Made by a program: the position numbers and the translations under genes. From the NCBI GenBank assembly GCA_014381555.1, contig JACNLO010000039.1:1-33367 (forward strand): DNA of 33,367 nt, written 5' to 3'. Shown here piece after piece: positions 7,346 to 15,523 of the stretch. The DNA comes from Planctomycetota bacterium (lineage in GTDB: Bacteria; Planctomycetota; Phycisphaerae; Phycisphaerales; SM1A02). The notes below the pieces were generated by a model. It did not search any database. It saw only the letters and a program-made list of their open reading frames with translations, and was not told the DNA's origin. Positions within the stretch are counted from its first letter, which is position 1. Each line of letters opens with the position of its first letter.

Positions 7346-9004
7346 ATGTTTTCTCCCTTGCTTTCCGACGCAACACCCGTTTTCTTACTAAGCCCATGGA
7401 AGCCAATTTTAATTGTCGCCACGTTCATTGCTTGGGGCTGGCTAGTCAGTACTCATCTAGAAAAAGATGCTAGGACTGCTAGGCTTAACCCAACGAAATG
7501 GAACGGCATTCACATCTGTGCAGCATTCATTGCATTGTGTGTTATGCTTTTTGGAATAAATTTTTATCTTGCATTTCCAATTGGCTTTGTTGTATTACTT
7601 GCACCAATTTTGGTGTATTGGAAAATTAGAAATGAGGCAGTCATTGAAGAACGCAAATTCAAGATTGGCTCTGATACTATTAAGTCTGCTATTGATACCC
7701 GAAAAAGAACAAGAGCAAGCCGTCAAGTTTCAATGCATTTTGACGGCAATAACGGATCGATTCAAGTACCCAAAAAAGATGACCCTCTACTAGAAATATA
7801 TCTCATTGCAGACGAGTTGATTACTGATGCTCTTCTCAACAGAGCAAGCCGTCTTGAGTTTCGTTTAACATCAAAAGGATGCCAAAGCGTGTATTTCACC
7901 GATGGCATGCCAGTAAAACAGGAACCAATTGCAGTTGATGCAGGAGCAAAAGTTCTTGCATTCCTAAAGGAAGCTGCTGGAACAGATCCAAACGACGTCC
8001 GACGCCGACAAACAGGCGCTTTTGATGCTGCTAGCGATCAGGTGCGAACGCATATTGACCTTACCTCTTCGGGCTCATCAAATTCACACACGGTTCGGTT
8101 AGATTTCAATCGTTCCCAAGGAGTGCTACGAGATTGGAATACGATTGGCATGCTTCCGAAACAGCGAGAACTACTAGACCAACTCACTCAAGAAGATAAA
8201 AGACACGGCATCTTGCTTATTGGTGGCGACAAACAAAGCGGCTTGACAACAACTGGGTATGCTATTCTCAGCCAACACGACTCATATCTAAGCAACATTG
8301 TAACTATTGAACAAGAAATTTACGCATCTCTCGAGGGTATCACACATAGTTGTGTTCATGACCAAGAAGCTGATTACGCAACTCAATTGCAAACACTCAT
8401 TAGACGAGATCCCGAAGTCATTCTCGCTGCGGATCTCATTGATGCAGAGGCAGCAAAAAATGCAACAAAGCCCGGCAAGGAAGGACCGCTCATCATTGTA
8501 GGGGTGAAGGCATCTTCTATGCCAGAGTTAATTTCTCGTTGGGCTGGCTTCGTTTCAGATCCAAGAAAATCTTTTGATTCACTTCAAGCAGTTGTGTACC
8601 AAAAACTTGTTCGCAAACTATGTGAAAATTGTCGCGTTGCGTACAAACCATCCAAAGACTTAGCCAAACATGGACTTCCAATCGACACCGTCGAGCAGTT
8701 GTACCGAAAGGGTGGACAAGTTGAGTTGAAAAACAAAATTGTGACTTGTCCAATCTGCAACGGCTCTGGGTATCTTGGACAAGTAGGTGTATTTGAAACT
8801 ATGTTCCTTGATGGAGCCACTAGAAAACACCTTGTTGCTGGCGATTTAAAAGCAGCAATGGCTCACGCAAAACGAAACAAGTGTTACATTCGATTGCAAG
8901 AAGCTGCGTGGTACAAAGTAGCCGCTGGGGAAACCTCGCTCGAAGAATTTGGCAGAGTAAACAGAAAAAGAACGTCTAAGAAAAAGGTTACAAAGGCCAA
9001 GTAA
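7346..9004 (+). CDS. membrane-anchored PilB/GspE-like ATPase with degenerate Walker A
   Basis: 552 residues. Unlike standard PilB/GspE, the N-terminus has about three hydrophobic segments (around residues 22-36, 56-70 and 77-92), so it should be membrane-anchored. From about residue 110 the sequence follows the secretion ATPase fold: DELITDALLNRASRLEFR (the usual ASDIHIEP region), then KQSGLTTT in place of GSGKTTT, an Asp-box-like NIVTIEQEIYA, a Walker B-like DPEVILAADLID, IIVGVKASS where the His box would be, and a C-terminal zinc site CENC...CPICNGSGYLGQVGVFE with four cysteines, typical of PilB/GspE. The Walker A lysine is replaced by Leu and the Walker B-region Glu by Asp, so ATP hydrolysis is doubtful. 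It follows pilT with no gap and precedes a CvpA-like gene by 4 bp. Confidence 0.75.
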   Translation: MFSPLLSDATPVFLLSPWKPILIVATFIAWGWLVSTHLEKDARTARLNPTKWNGIHICAAFIALCVMLFGINFYLAFPIGFVVLLAPILVYWKIRNEAVIEERKFKIGSDTIKSAIDTRKRTRASRQVSMHFDGNNGSIQVPKKDDPLLEIYLIADELITDALLNRASRLEFRLTSKGCQSVYFTDGMPVKQEPIAVDAGAKVLAFLKEAAGTDPNDVRRRQTGAFDAASDQVRTHIDLTSSGSSNSHTVRLDFNRSQGVLRDWNTIGMLPKQRELLDQLTQEDKRHGILLIGGDKQSGLTTTGYAILSQHDSYLSNIVTIEQEIYASLEGITHSCVHDQEADYATQLQTLIRRDPEVILAADLIDAEAAKNATKPGKEGPLIIVGVKASSMPELISRWAGFVSDPRKSFDSLQAVVYQKLVRKLCENCRVAYKPSKDLAKHGLPIDTVEQLYRKGGQVELKNKIVTCPICNGSGYLGQVGVFETMFLDGATRKHLVAGDLKAAMAHAKRNKCYIRLQEAAWYKVAAGETSLEEFGRVNRKRTSKKKVTKAK

Positions 9005-9008
9005 ATAC

Positions 9009-10634
9009 ATGATTATTCTTTTTAATATTGCAATCGTTGGTCTCGTCTTGCTCATCGCGTACTGGTGGTCAAACGAGGGGTTATTTAGTTCACTTCTCCA
9101 CTTAGTCTGTGTTATTATTGCTGGAGCGATTGCATTCTCTCTCTGGGAACCAATCACTATGTCGATGATGAGTGGTGGATGGTTTGACAATTATGCTTGG
9201 GGAATAGTTCTAATTGGCGTATTTGCAATTACACTCCTTGGGCTACGAATAGCAAGCGATAAATTAATTCCAGCAAACCTTTACTTCCCACAATGGGTGA
9301 ACACAGCATTTGGCGGGATATCTGGAGCAGCTGCTGGTGTGCTTACAATTGGAATCTGCTTAATTGGATCTGGTTTTGTCCAGTCAACTAACGAAATAAT
9401 GTCCTACCAAGGTACCGGACGCGACGAGAACGCCCGAGCAGAAATTAAACAAATCGGTGATCCTATTTGGCTAGACGTTGCGAAACTCACATCTAACTTT
9501 TTCTCCACCTTAAGTGTAGGCACGCTGTATCCAGATGTTAGCAAAAGCCCACTTCTACAGTACAACCCAAGATTAGATGAACTTTCAACCTTAGTTCGAG
9601 ACACGTTCGAAGGTGGCATGGGGCAGCTTTCACTCGCTCCTGATGCAGCAAAAGTAACAAAGGTTGCTTCAAGCCCAGAAGGCATGACAGTCGTGCAAGT
9701 TACGTTCAATGTAAAAGCTAAAGACTTTGGAGGACAGTTAATTCTTGGCAGTTCACAAATACGTCTCATTGGTGAAGCCGATGGCAACAAAATACCTGAC
9801 ATTCTTTATCCCATTGCTTGGAAGCAAGAGATTAAAGAAGGAGGCGAACTATTATTCAAGTTTGATGACATCTCCCACTATGCAACTAGCGTTCCGGGAC
9901 GAGCAGAAACTGGTTTCAAATTTGCTTTCGACACAAGACGAAACCCCGATTTTACTCCAAAATTTATCCAAATTAGAGGAACGCGTTTTGATTTGCCAAT
10001 GGATGATATTACCGTACTTAGCACTCTAGCAGTTCGAGAATACCGTGGGCAACCACTAAGTGACGAGGAAATTATTGCGAATCGAGACCCACTTGGTAAA
10101 GATATCCAACACCTCATTGAACCAAGTTCCAGAATTAGAAAACTAAGAATTTCAACGAATGGCCTTCCTGGTTCTATTGAAGTTAACGAAAAAATGTATT
10201 TCCTCCAAGGGACACTCACTACACTTTGGAGGAGAGACGGCGTTTCTTCTACACTTTCAATTAAAGGTATTCACGCTGACGAAGGAACTGCGATTGTTCA
10301 ACTAGATGTGAGCCAAGGAACAAATGCAGCGTTTGAAGATTTACTCCCAATCATCTCCCCTGATTCTGCGGTTGTATTTATCGATGATGACGGCCGAAAA
10401 TACGAACCTATAGGGTTCTACATTGATGACGGTAAGAAAATGCAACTCACCCTTACCCCAAGCACCCCAATTCGCAACATCAGCGAACTCCCTATGCACT
10501 TATTGACTTCAAGTAAGAAAAAAGGGTTGACGTTGATCTTCCAAATCACCGAAGGCGTTCGTCTAAGAGAGTTTAGAGTTGGCGATTACACAATTGGCAC
10601 GTGCAACGTCCTTGCTGAACGTAATAAACGATAG
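9009..10634 (+). CDS. CvpA-like membrane protein with large soluble C-terminal part
   Basis: 541 residues. The first ~130 residues contain four hydrophobic segments with a WWSNEGLFSSLLHLVCVIIAG start and a ...SGAAAGVLTIGICLIGSGF helix, an arrangement like the CvpA (colicin V production) family. The remaining ~400 residues are soluble and beta-rich, without a motif I recognise; they probably face the periplasm. ATG lies 4 bp after the previous stop, so it belongs to the same operon as the PilT-like and PilB-like genes. CvpA similarity is judged from the hydrophobic pattern and local wording only. The stop TAG abuts the convergent accC stop. Confidence 0.5.
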   Translation: MIILFNIAIVGLVLLIAYWWSNEGLFSSLLHLVCVIIAGAIAFSLWEPITMSMMSGGWFDNYAWGIVLIGVFAITLLGLRIASDKLIPANLYFPQWVNTAFGGISGAAAGVLTIGICLIGSGFVQSTNEIMSYQGTGRDENARAEIKQIGDPIWLDVAKLTSNFFSTLSVGTLYPDVSKSPLLQYNPRLDELSTLVRDTFEGGMGQLSLAPDAAKVTKVASSPEGMTVVQVTFNVKAKDFGGQLILGSSQIRLIGEADGNKIPDILYPIAWKQEIKEGGELLFKFDDISHYATSVPGRAETGFKFAFDTRRNPDFTPKFIQIRGTRFDLPMDDITVLSTLAVREYRGQPLSDEEIIANRDPLGKDIQHLIEPSSRIRKLRISTNGLPGSIEVNEKMYFLQGTLTTLWRRDGVSSTLSIKGIHADEGTAIVQLDVSQGTNAAFEDLLPIISPDSAVVFIDDDGRKYEPIGFYIDDGKKMQLTLTPSTPIRNISELPMHLLTSSKKKGLTLIFQITEGVRLREFRVGDYTIGTCNVLAERNKR

Positions 10635-11978
10635 TCATTCTTCAAGCAAGCGTTCCACCCAGTTGATATCAAAATCATGAGACACAAATGCATGATGGTT
10701 CAATAACCTTTGGTGTAATGGAATTGTTGTCGCGATAGGAGCGACCTTCATTTCACTTAATGCTGACCGCATGCGAGCTATAGCTTCATTTCGATCACGC
10801 CCGTGAACAATCAATTTTCCAATCATTGAATCATAATTTGGGGGAATTCTATAGCCGGTTCTCACATGTGTCTCTAACCTGACACCAGGACCCCCAGGTA
10901 ATTGCCACGTTTCAATAGTGCCTGGTTGTGGCATAAAATTTTTGCTTGGATCTTCTGCATTAATTCGACATTCAATTGCATGTCCGCGTAATGTGATTTG
11001 GTCTTGTGTCCATGACAGTGGATCACCGGATGCAACGCGGATTGACTCTTTAACAATATCCACTCCTGTAATCATTTCAGAAACAGGGTGTTCAACCTGT
11101 ACCCTTGTATTGACTTCAAGCATAAAAAACTCTTGCTTTTCATTCATCAGAAACTCTACGGTCGCGGCACCGCTATATTCTGCTTTACGAATAAGTTCCG
11201 CAGCAGATTCACACACCCGATCTCGTATCTCAGGGCTTATTCCTGGCGCGGGTCCTTCTTCTATTAATTTTTGATGCCGACGCTGGCTCGTACAATCTCG
11301 GTTATACAAATGTACAGCGTTCCCATGTTTGTCACCTAAAACTTGAACTTCAACGTGTCTTGCGTGATCAAGGAACTTTTCCAGATAGACGGCCCCGTTA
11401 CCAAAAGACGCAATGGCTTCCTGTTGGGCTGCTGTAACAGCGGTGCGAAGTGCAGCGACATTGTGAGCAATTCTCATTCCTTTGCCACCGCCTCCAGCAG
11501 TTGCCTTCACAATAACTGGGTAACCAATCTCAGAAGCTATTTCCACAGCTTCTTCGAGCTCCTCAATTTCACCATCTGTTCCAGGAAACACCGGAGTGCC
11601 TGCTGCACGGGCGAGTTTTTTGCAATTAATTTTGTCACCAAGGCGACTCATTGCTTCTGGACTTGGCCCAATAAACTCAATGTGGCAATCGCGGCAGACT
11701 TCTGCGAAGTGAGCATTCTCTGCGAGAAAACCATAACCCGGATGAATCGCTTCTGCATCAGTCATTTCAGCAGCAGAAATAATCCGATCAATGCGTAAAT
11801 ATGAATCTGCGGATGGACCCTTTCCAATACACACTGTTTGATCCGCAAGTTCAAGCCACGGCGCATCTGCATCGGCTAATGAGTACACGCACACAGTTTC
11901 GACACCGAGTTCGCGTGCAGCGCGAATGATGCGTAATGCTATTTCGCCACGATTGGCGATGAGGATTCGACCGAACAT
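10635..11978 (-). CDS. accC: acetyl-CoA carboxylase, biotin carboxylase subunit
   Basis: 447 residues, the normal length. The enzyme carboxylates biotin on AccB using ATP and bicarbonate, the first step of fatty acid synthesis. The N-terminal ILIANRGEIALRIIRAARELG, the ATP-grasp glycine loop GGGGKGMR (about residues 163-170), HARHVEVQVLGD, the RDCTSQRRHQKLIEE segment, EVNTRVQVEHPVSE and the C-terminal RINAEDP and YRIPPNYDSMIGKLIVHG blocks are all intact. It follows accB by 14 bp, and the two form the standard accBC operon. The 3' end meets the stop of the plus-strand gene with no intergenic base. Confidence 0.97.
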   Translation of the reverse strand: MFGRILIANRGEIALRIIRAARELGVETVCVYSLADADAPWLELADQTVCIGKGPSADSYLRIDRIISAAEMTDAEAIHPGYGFLAENAHFAEVCRDCHIEFIGPSPEAMSRLGDKINCKKLARAAGTPVFPGTDGEIEELEEAVEIASEIGYPVIVKATAGGGGKGMRIAHNVAALRTAVTAAQQEAIASFGNGAVYLEKFLDHARHVEVQVLGDKHGNAVHLYNRDCTSQRRHQKLIEEGPAPGISPEIRDRVCESAAELIRKAEYSGAATVEFLMNEKQEFFMLEVNTRVQVEHPVSEMITGVDIVKESIRVASGDPLSWTQDQITLRGHAIECRINAEDPSKNFMPQPGTIETWQLPGGPGVRLETHVRTGYRIPPNYDSMIGKLIVHGRDRNEAIARMRSALSEMKVAPIATTIPLHQRLLNHHAFVSHDFDINWVERLLEE

Positions 11979-11992
11979 AGTTGTGGGTTCTC

Positions 11993-12454
11993 TTATTCAG
12001 GTTTTACGAGGAACAGTGGCTGTCCGAATTCAATCGGTTCACCATTTTCGACGAGTAACTTAGAAATTGTGCCTTTGACCTGGGCTTTTATTTCATTGAA
12101 AATCTTCATTGCCTCGACTATGCAAACAGTTGTATCGTTGTCCACATGGTCTCCAACACGTACAAATGAAGGTGAGTCTGGGTCAGGAGATAGATAAAAT
12201 GTTCCGACCATCGGGCTCACAATTTCAATGCCTTCTTGAGCGGGTGCTTCGGTTGCTAAAGCAGCAGGAGAAGCTTGTACCGGAGGTGCAGCTGCAATTG
12301 CCGTTTGGGCTTGAACACTTGGCGAAGATGTCACAAAAGTATCACCATGGCGGCGAATAGTGACTTGCTCGTCTGTGTCTCGTAAATCCATCTCGGCGAG
12401 ATCGTTTGCGACCATTAATTTGACAAGTTCCTTGAGCTTACGTATATCAATCAT
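11993..12454 (-). CDS. accB: acetyl-CoA carboxylase biotin carboxyl carrier protein
   Basis: 153 residues from ATG 12454. The start is fixed by a GAGGAG Shine-Dalgarno at 12465-12470 (10-nt spacing) and by homology of MIDIRKLKELVKLM to other AccB proteins; a longer frame to 12511 lacks support and would run through the promoter. An N-terminal helix is followed by an Ala/Pro-rich linker (about residues 55-75) and the biotinyl domain: SPMVGTFYLSPDPDSPSFV, then CIVEAMKIFNEI with the biotinylated K117. Upstream are a TATACT -10 and a set of TTCGCCGAA palindromes that suggest regulation. Confidence 0.96.
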   Translation of the reverse strand: MIDIRKLKELVKLMVANDLAEMDLRDTDEQVTIRRHGDTFVTSSPSVQAQTAIAAAPPVQASPAALATEAPAQEGIEIVSPMVGTFYLSPDPDSPSFVRVGDHVDNDTTVCIVEAMKIFNEIKAQVKGTISKLLVENGEPIEFGQPLFLVKPE

Positions 12455-12475
12455 GAATTCGGTTCTCCTCAATGA

Positions 12476-12504
12476 TTCGGCGAAGTATACCGAACTTCGG
12501 CGAA
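12476..12504 (-). promoter_or_regulatory. candidate accB promoter with repeated TTCGCCGAA operator sites
   Basis: Two perfect copies of the odd palindrome TTCGCCGAA (on the plus strand TTCGGCGAA at 12476-12484 and 12496-12504) are exactly 20 bp apart, about two helical turns. A third overlapping palindrome, CCGAAGTTCGG on the minus strand, occupies 12490-12500. Between them lies a TATACT -10 (12489-12484). One site therefore covers the spacer and the other the -10/start region, the geometry expected of a repressor operator. The -35 is weak. The identity of any regulator is unknown. Confidence 0.5.
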
Positions 12505-12553
12505 CCTGCACCGTTCTTCAGTCATTTACCGCGATTAATTACCTGTGAGGTAT

Positions 12554-12997
12554 TTAGTTCCGTTGAGAGACTGGCTTGCCAAGAATTTCGCTTAACACTA
12601 TGGCAGTACGGATGTTATGTTGATTATGCAACAAAGAAGCAAGCTGAATCGATGGAGATTTTCGAATTCTTGAAGCTGGTTTAGAAGTAGGTAAAGGACA
12701 ATCTTTAGCATGGAGAGGTGTAATGGGTGTTATTGTCTGATGAATCTGGGGAGTTAGATCTGGTTTTTCTGGTTTTGGAAGTGGCCGTTGTTGAGGCGCA
12801 GAACGACGACGTCGCAAGGATTCTATTTTTACTGCTACTGGGTCTGCCTTCCATTGGGTTTTGACAGTTGGTTGTGAAGTGGATCCCAAAGACGCAGAAC
12901 GTGCCTTCTTTGCTGCAGAAGCTTTTCGCTTCTCAATAATGCCAGAGACTATAGATCCCACGACACTCAAGATGATAAGGATGGTAACGCCCTTCAT
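12554..12997 (-). CDS. small membrane-anchored hypothetical protein
   Basis: 147 residues, not recognised. One N-terminal hydrophobic helix (MKGVTILIILSVVGSIVSGI) is followed by a basic segment (EKRKASAAKKARSAS) and a Pro/Lys/Arg/Thr-rich, low-complexity middle. The C-terminal ~30 residues (IQLASLLHNQHNIRTAIVLS, then EILGKPVSQRN) look structured and may be the conserved part. A TATACT -10 ends 7 nt before the ATG, pointing to a leaderless transcript. It lies between the BtuD-like gene and accB on the same strand. Likely anchored in the membrane by the N-terminal helix; function unknown. Confidence 0.65.
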   Translation of the reverse strand: MKGVTILIILSVVGSIVSGIIEKRKASAAKKARSASLGSTSQPTVKTQWKADPVAVKIESLRRRRSAPQQRPLPKPEKPDLTPQIHQTITPITPLHAKDCPLPTSKPASRIRKSPSIQLASLLHNQHNIRTAIVLSEILGKPVSQRN

Positions 12998-13004
12998 AGA
13001 GAAC

Positions 13005-13010
13005 AGTATA
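13005..13010 (-). promoter_or_regulatory. -10 hexamer before the small membrane-anchored protein gene
   Basis: TATACT on the minus strand, 7 nt before ATG 12997, just after the BtuD-like stop. No convincing -35 is seen. The spacing suggests a leaderless transcript. Confidence 0.35.
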
Positions 13011-13017
13011 TCTTGTC

Positions 13018-13764
13018 TCAGGGCGTTACGAGGTGTTGTTTGCCAGATTCATCTGTGGCCCAAGTCAAATCGACACCAAAGACGCCACCGAGAGAACTTG
13101 GTGTCAAGACGGCCTTTGTCTGCCCAGCCAAGACTATTTGTCCTTCTTTGAGCACTAGTACTTCATCAGCAATCTCCATTGCAAACCCAATATCATGGAG
13201 TGCTGCGATGACAATATCCCCATCTAAGGCGCAATTTCTCAATAAGTCGCCCATGGTTTGTAGATGATGAAGGTCAAGGGCTGAACTAGGTTCATCAAGA
13301 ACAATAAGCCCTCCTGGGGTTCGTTGAGCCAAGGCCCGTGCCAAGGCTGCTCGTTGTCGCATTCCAGCGCTTGCAGTGTGCCAGAGCGATTCAGAACGAT
13401 CAAGCAAATCTACTTTGGAAAGCGCATCATCCACCCGTGATTGTGATGGTCCAAGAGCAAACCGACCAAGTTCTACTACTCTGCGAATTGTAAAAGATCC
13501 CGCAACTTCAGCAATCCGAGGAACCCACGAAATCTTTGAAGCACGATCATGTGGAGACATCGCATTAACACGAATGCCATCAAGTTCTACTTTTCCACTG
13601 CTTGGTGATTGTAACCCAGCGATTGTCCGAAGCAAAGTCGTCTTGCCAGAAGCGTTTGGACCAAGAACAGCGATAACTTTCCCGCCATCAGCACTTGCAT
13701 GCACACTTCTAAGCGCAGTAATTTTTCCAAACCGAACTCCAACATCAGAAACATGTAATCTCAA
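13018..13764 (-). CDS. ABC uptake transporter ATP-binding protein (BtuD/FecE-like)
   Basis: 248 residues, the usual size for the ATPase of a vitamin B12 or ferric-siderophore importer. Walker A GPNASGKTT (about residues 35-43), Q-loop replaced by a short stretch around ISWVPRIAE, Walker B LIVLDEPSSALD and switch His in AALHDIGFA are visible. The signature motif reads ASAGMRQRAALARAL instead of LSGGQRQR..., with the Ser and second Gly kept. It overlaps the upstream permease gene by 4 bp (ATGA), so it completes a btuF-btuC-btuD-like set. Substrate (cobalamin, haem or siderophore) cannot be fixed from sequence alone. Confidence 0.87.
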   Translation of the reverse strand: MRLHVSDVGVRFGKITALRSVHASADGGKVIAVLGPNASGKTTLLRTIAGLQSPSSGKVELDGIRVNAMSPHDRASKISWVPRIAEVAGSFTIRRVVELGRFALGPSQSRVDDALSKVDLLDRSESLWHTASAGMRQRAALARALAQRTPGGLIVLDEPSSALDLHHLQTMGDLLRNCALDGDIVIAALHDIGFAMEIADEVLVLKEGQIVLAGQTKAVLTPSSLGGVFGVDLTWATDESGKQHLVTP

Positions 13765-14741
13765 ATTCGCCCCCTTCCTCGAAGAAGTAACACAAGAAAA
13801 ACAACTCCACCAAAAACACTCGTAACAATTCCAATTGGCAAACGACCTGAACCTAAATCGACAAGTTGCCGAATGTCATCTGCGCAAATGAGTAGCAAAG
13901 CACCGCAGAGCGCACTGGTAATTGTAAGAATACGATGTGATCCAGATAATAATAACCTTGCTCCATGTGGTGCGATTAAACCAACAAAAGCAATTGGACC
14001 AGCCAAAATGACACCTATTGCGGCAAGAACGCTAGAGGTTATAAATAATTTCCGCCTAATACCTGGCAAATCTACACCAACACTTGTCGCTTCATCATCT
14101 GAAAGACAGGCGGCATCAAGCGTTGGCCCCCACCACGCAATAATGACAATACCAATGAGAGTAATTCCGCCAAGAATTGAAAGTTTACCCCATGATTCTA
14201 CTTCCGGAAGACTACCCATCAACCACGTTGTAAACGCGCCTCTTAAACCCATCGGAACTGCGTGCTGCAATATCATAATTCCAGCGCCACATAGAACCGA
14301 AATAACTACACCAACTAAAACCATTGTCATTGGATCAATACCACCTCGACGTCTCGAGAGAACATAGACAAGAGACAAAGCAACAATTGCTCCAATGACA
14401 GCAGCGATTGACTGGCTTCCAATAAACGACATCCCGTATGTGTAATCAAAATACAAGTTACTCATTACACCCAACCCAGCTCCACTAGATAAACCTAAAA
14501 TCCAAGGAGATGCAAGCGGATTTCTTAAGAGCACTTGTAAACCCATTCCAGAAACACCAAGTCCAGCACCAACGATTAATGCGGCAACCAGTGGAACAAT
14601 TCGATATAAAAAATATTGTTCTTCAGGAAACACAAGCGTAATGCTCCCATCGACATCTCTGGTAATCAACATCCTGAGCGTAGCAGAAGCTGCAAGCAAA
14701 ATACTTAATAAAAAGATGACAAATATAGCTCGTGCTCTCAT
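13761..14741 (-). CDS. FecCD/BtuC-type ABC permease
   Basis: 326 residues with nine to ten hydrophobic helices and typical family blocks: GAGLGVSGMGLQVLLRNPLA near residue 60-80 (the family's GxGLxxxGxxxQxxxRNPLAxP signature), ASPWILGLSSGAG, and near the C-terminus GPIAFVGLIAPHGARLLLSGSHR, which couples to the ATPase. It transports cobalamin or iron chelates across the inner membrane in related systems. ATGA overlap with the binding-protein gene upstream and 4-bp overlap with the ATPase gene downstream. Confidence 0.93.
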   Translation of the reverse strand: MRARAIFVIFLLSILLAASATLRMLITRDVDGSITLVFPEEQYFLYRIVPLVAALIVGAGLGVSGMGLQVLLRNPLASPWILGLSSGAGLGVMSNLYFDYTYGMSFIGSQSIAAVIGAIVALSLVYVLSRRRGGIDPMTMVLVGVVISVLCGAGIMILQHAVPMGLRGAFTTWLMGSLPEVESWGKLSILGGITLIGIVIIAWWGPTLDAACLSDDEATSVGVDLPGIRRKLFITSSVLAAIGVILAGPIAFVGLIAPHGARLLLSGSHRILTITSALCGALLLICADDIRQLVDLGSGRLPIGIVTSVFGGVVFLVLLLRGRGRI

Positions 14742-15523
14742 TTATCTACCTTTAGTTCTTGCATCTTCTTAGCAACATCAACAATTTCACTTGATGGCAA
14801 AAGAACGTGTTCATGAGTAAATGGTATCACCGGAATACCAATAGAGCGTAGGTTTTCAATCAATACAAATTGTAAATCACTATCAGAAACTACGATAATT
14901 GCACTGGGCTGAAGTCGCCCAATGTCTTCAAGAGACAGTGACGGCCACCCTTTCTCCGTAACAGCATTTTCGACTCCCATTTCTTGAAGTACATCATCGA
15001 GGTACGTTTCCTTCCCAAAACATAATCCCGAACCACTTCCAGCACCTTGGGTCATAATCAGAACAGGAGATGGAATCAATCCACTTTGTTTGACATCGAT
15101 TTCTAAGTTCTCACGAGACCCTCTGAACATCTCAGTTAGATCGCCATACATTGTTTTTATATCGTTCAAACTTTGAATCTGCCAAGTGTGTAATTCAAAT
15201 TTTCCTTCAGATGCTAGTGCTAACAAATGCTCATCTATATTTGAGGTTGTTTTCTGGGCAAAGACATGTGATGGTTTAAGCTTCAACAATCTTTCATAAT
15301 CTACCTCGAGCAAATCACCCACGATTGGGACACTTTGATTTGCGTGCAAACAAAAAGGACTTCGCCCAACTATCTCATCTTCATATCCAATATCTATTAA
15401 TGTATTTGTAATTCCTGGGCTTAACGAAACTATTCGCACACCCTCACTTTGTTTTTCTTCAAGATTTTGACGGCATGAACCCAAGAGAAAAAACAATAAT
15501 AATACATAGAATGCACTACGCAT
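14738..15523 (-). CDS. periplasmic binding lipoprotein (BtuF/FhuD-like)
   Basis: 261 residues. A lipoprotein signal peptide ends in LLGSC with C17 as the predicted lipidated residue. The mature part begins with RIVSLSPGITNTLIDIGYED and carries VGDLLEVDYERLLKLKPSHV, characteristic of the class III binding proteins of the BtuF type. A second lobe contains LSLEDIGRLQPSAIIVVSD. It should capture substrate for the downstream permease and ATPase. Cobalamin is the best guess because the wording is closest to BtuF, but ferric siderophore or haem cannot be excluded. The start codon overlaps the exporter gene upstream by 8 bp. Confidence 0.85.
   Translation of the reverse strand: MRSAFYVLLLFFLLGSCRQNLEEKQSEGVRIVSLSPGITNTLIDIGYEDEIVGRSPFCLHANQSVPIVGDLLEVDYERLLKLKPSHVFAQKTTSNIDEHLLALASEGKFELHTWQIQSLNDIKTMYGDLTEMFRGSRENLEIDVKQSGLIPSPVLIMTQGAGSGSGLCFGKETYLDDVLQEMGVENAVTEKGWPSLSLEDIGRLQPSAIIVVSDSDLQFVLIENLRSIGIPVIPFTHEHVLLPSSEIVDVAKKMQELKVDK

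Noticed and set aside
9404-9802. 132-residue minus-strand frame
   Set aside because: Entirely antisense to the CvpA-like gene with low-complexity Ser/Pro content.
11343-11798. 151-residue plus-strand frame antisense to accC
   Set aside because: Lies wholly within a clear accC gene; no recognisable domain, Cys/Ser-rich shadow translation.
12455-12511. N-terminal extension of accB to 12511
   Set aside because: Would run through the -10 and operator-like repeats; the ATG at 12454 has a good Shine-Dalgarno and the conserved N-terminus.
13873-14367. 164-residue plus-strand frame antisense to the FecCD-like permease
   Set aside because: Shadow of a well-supported gene; no start signal or known motif.
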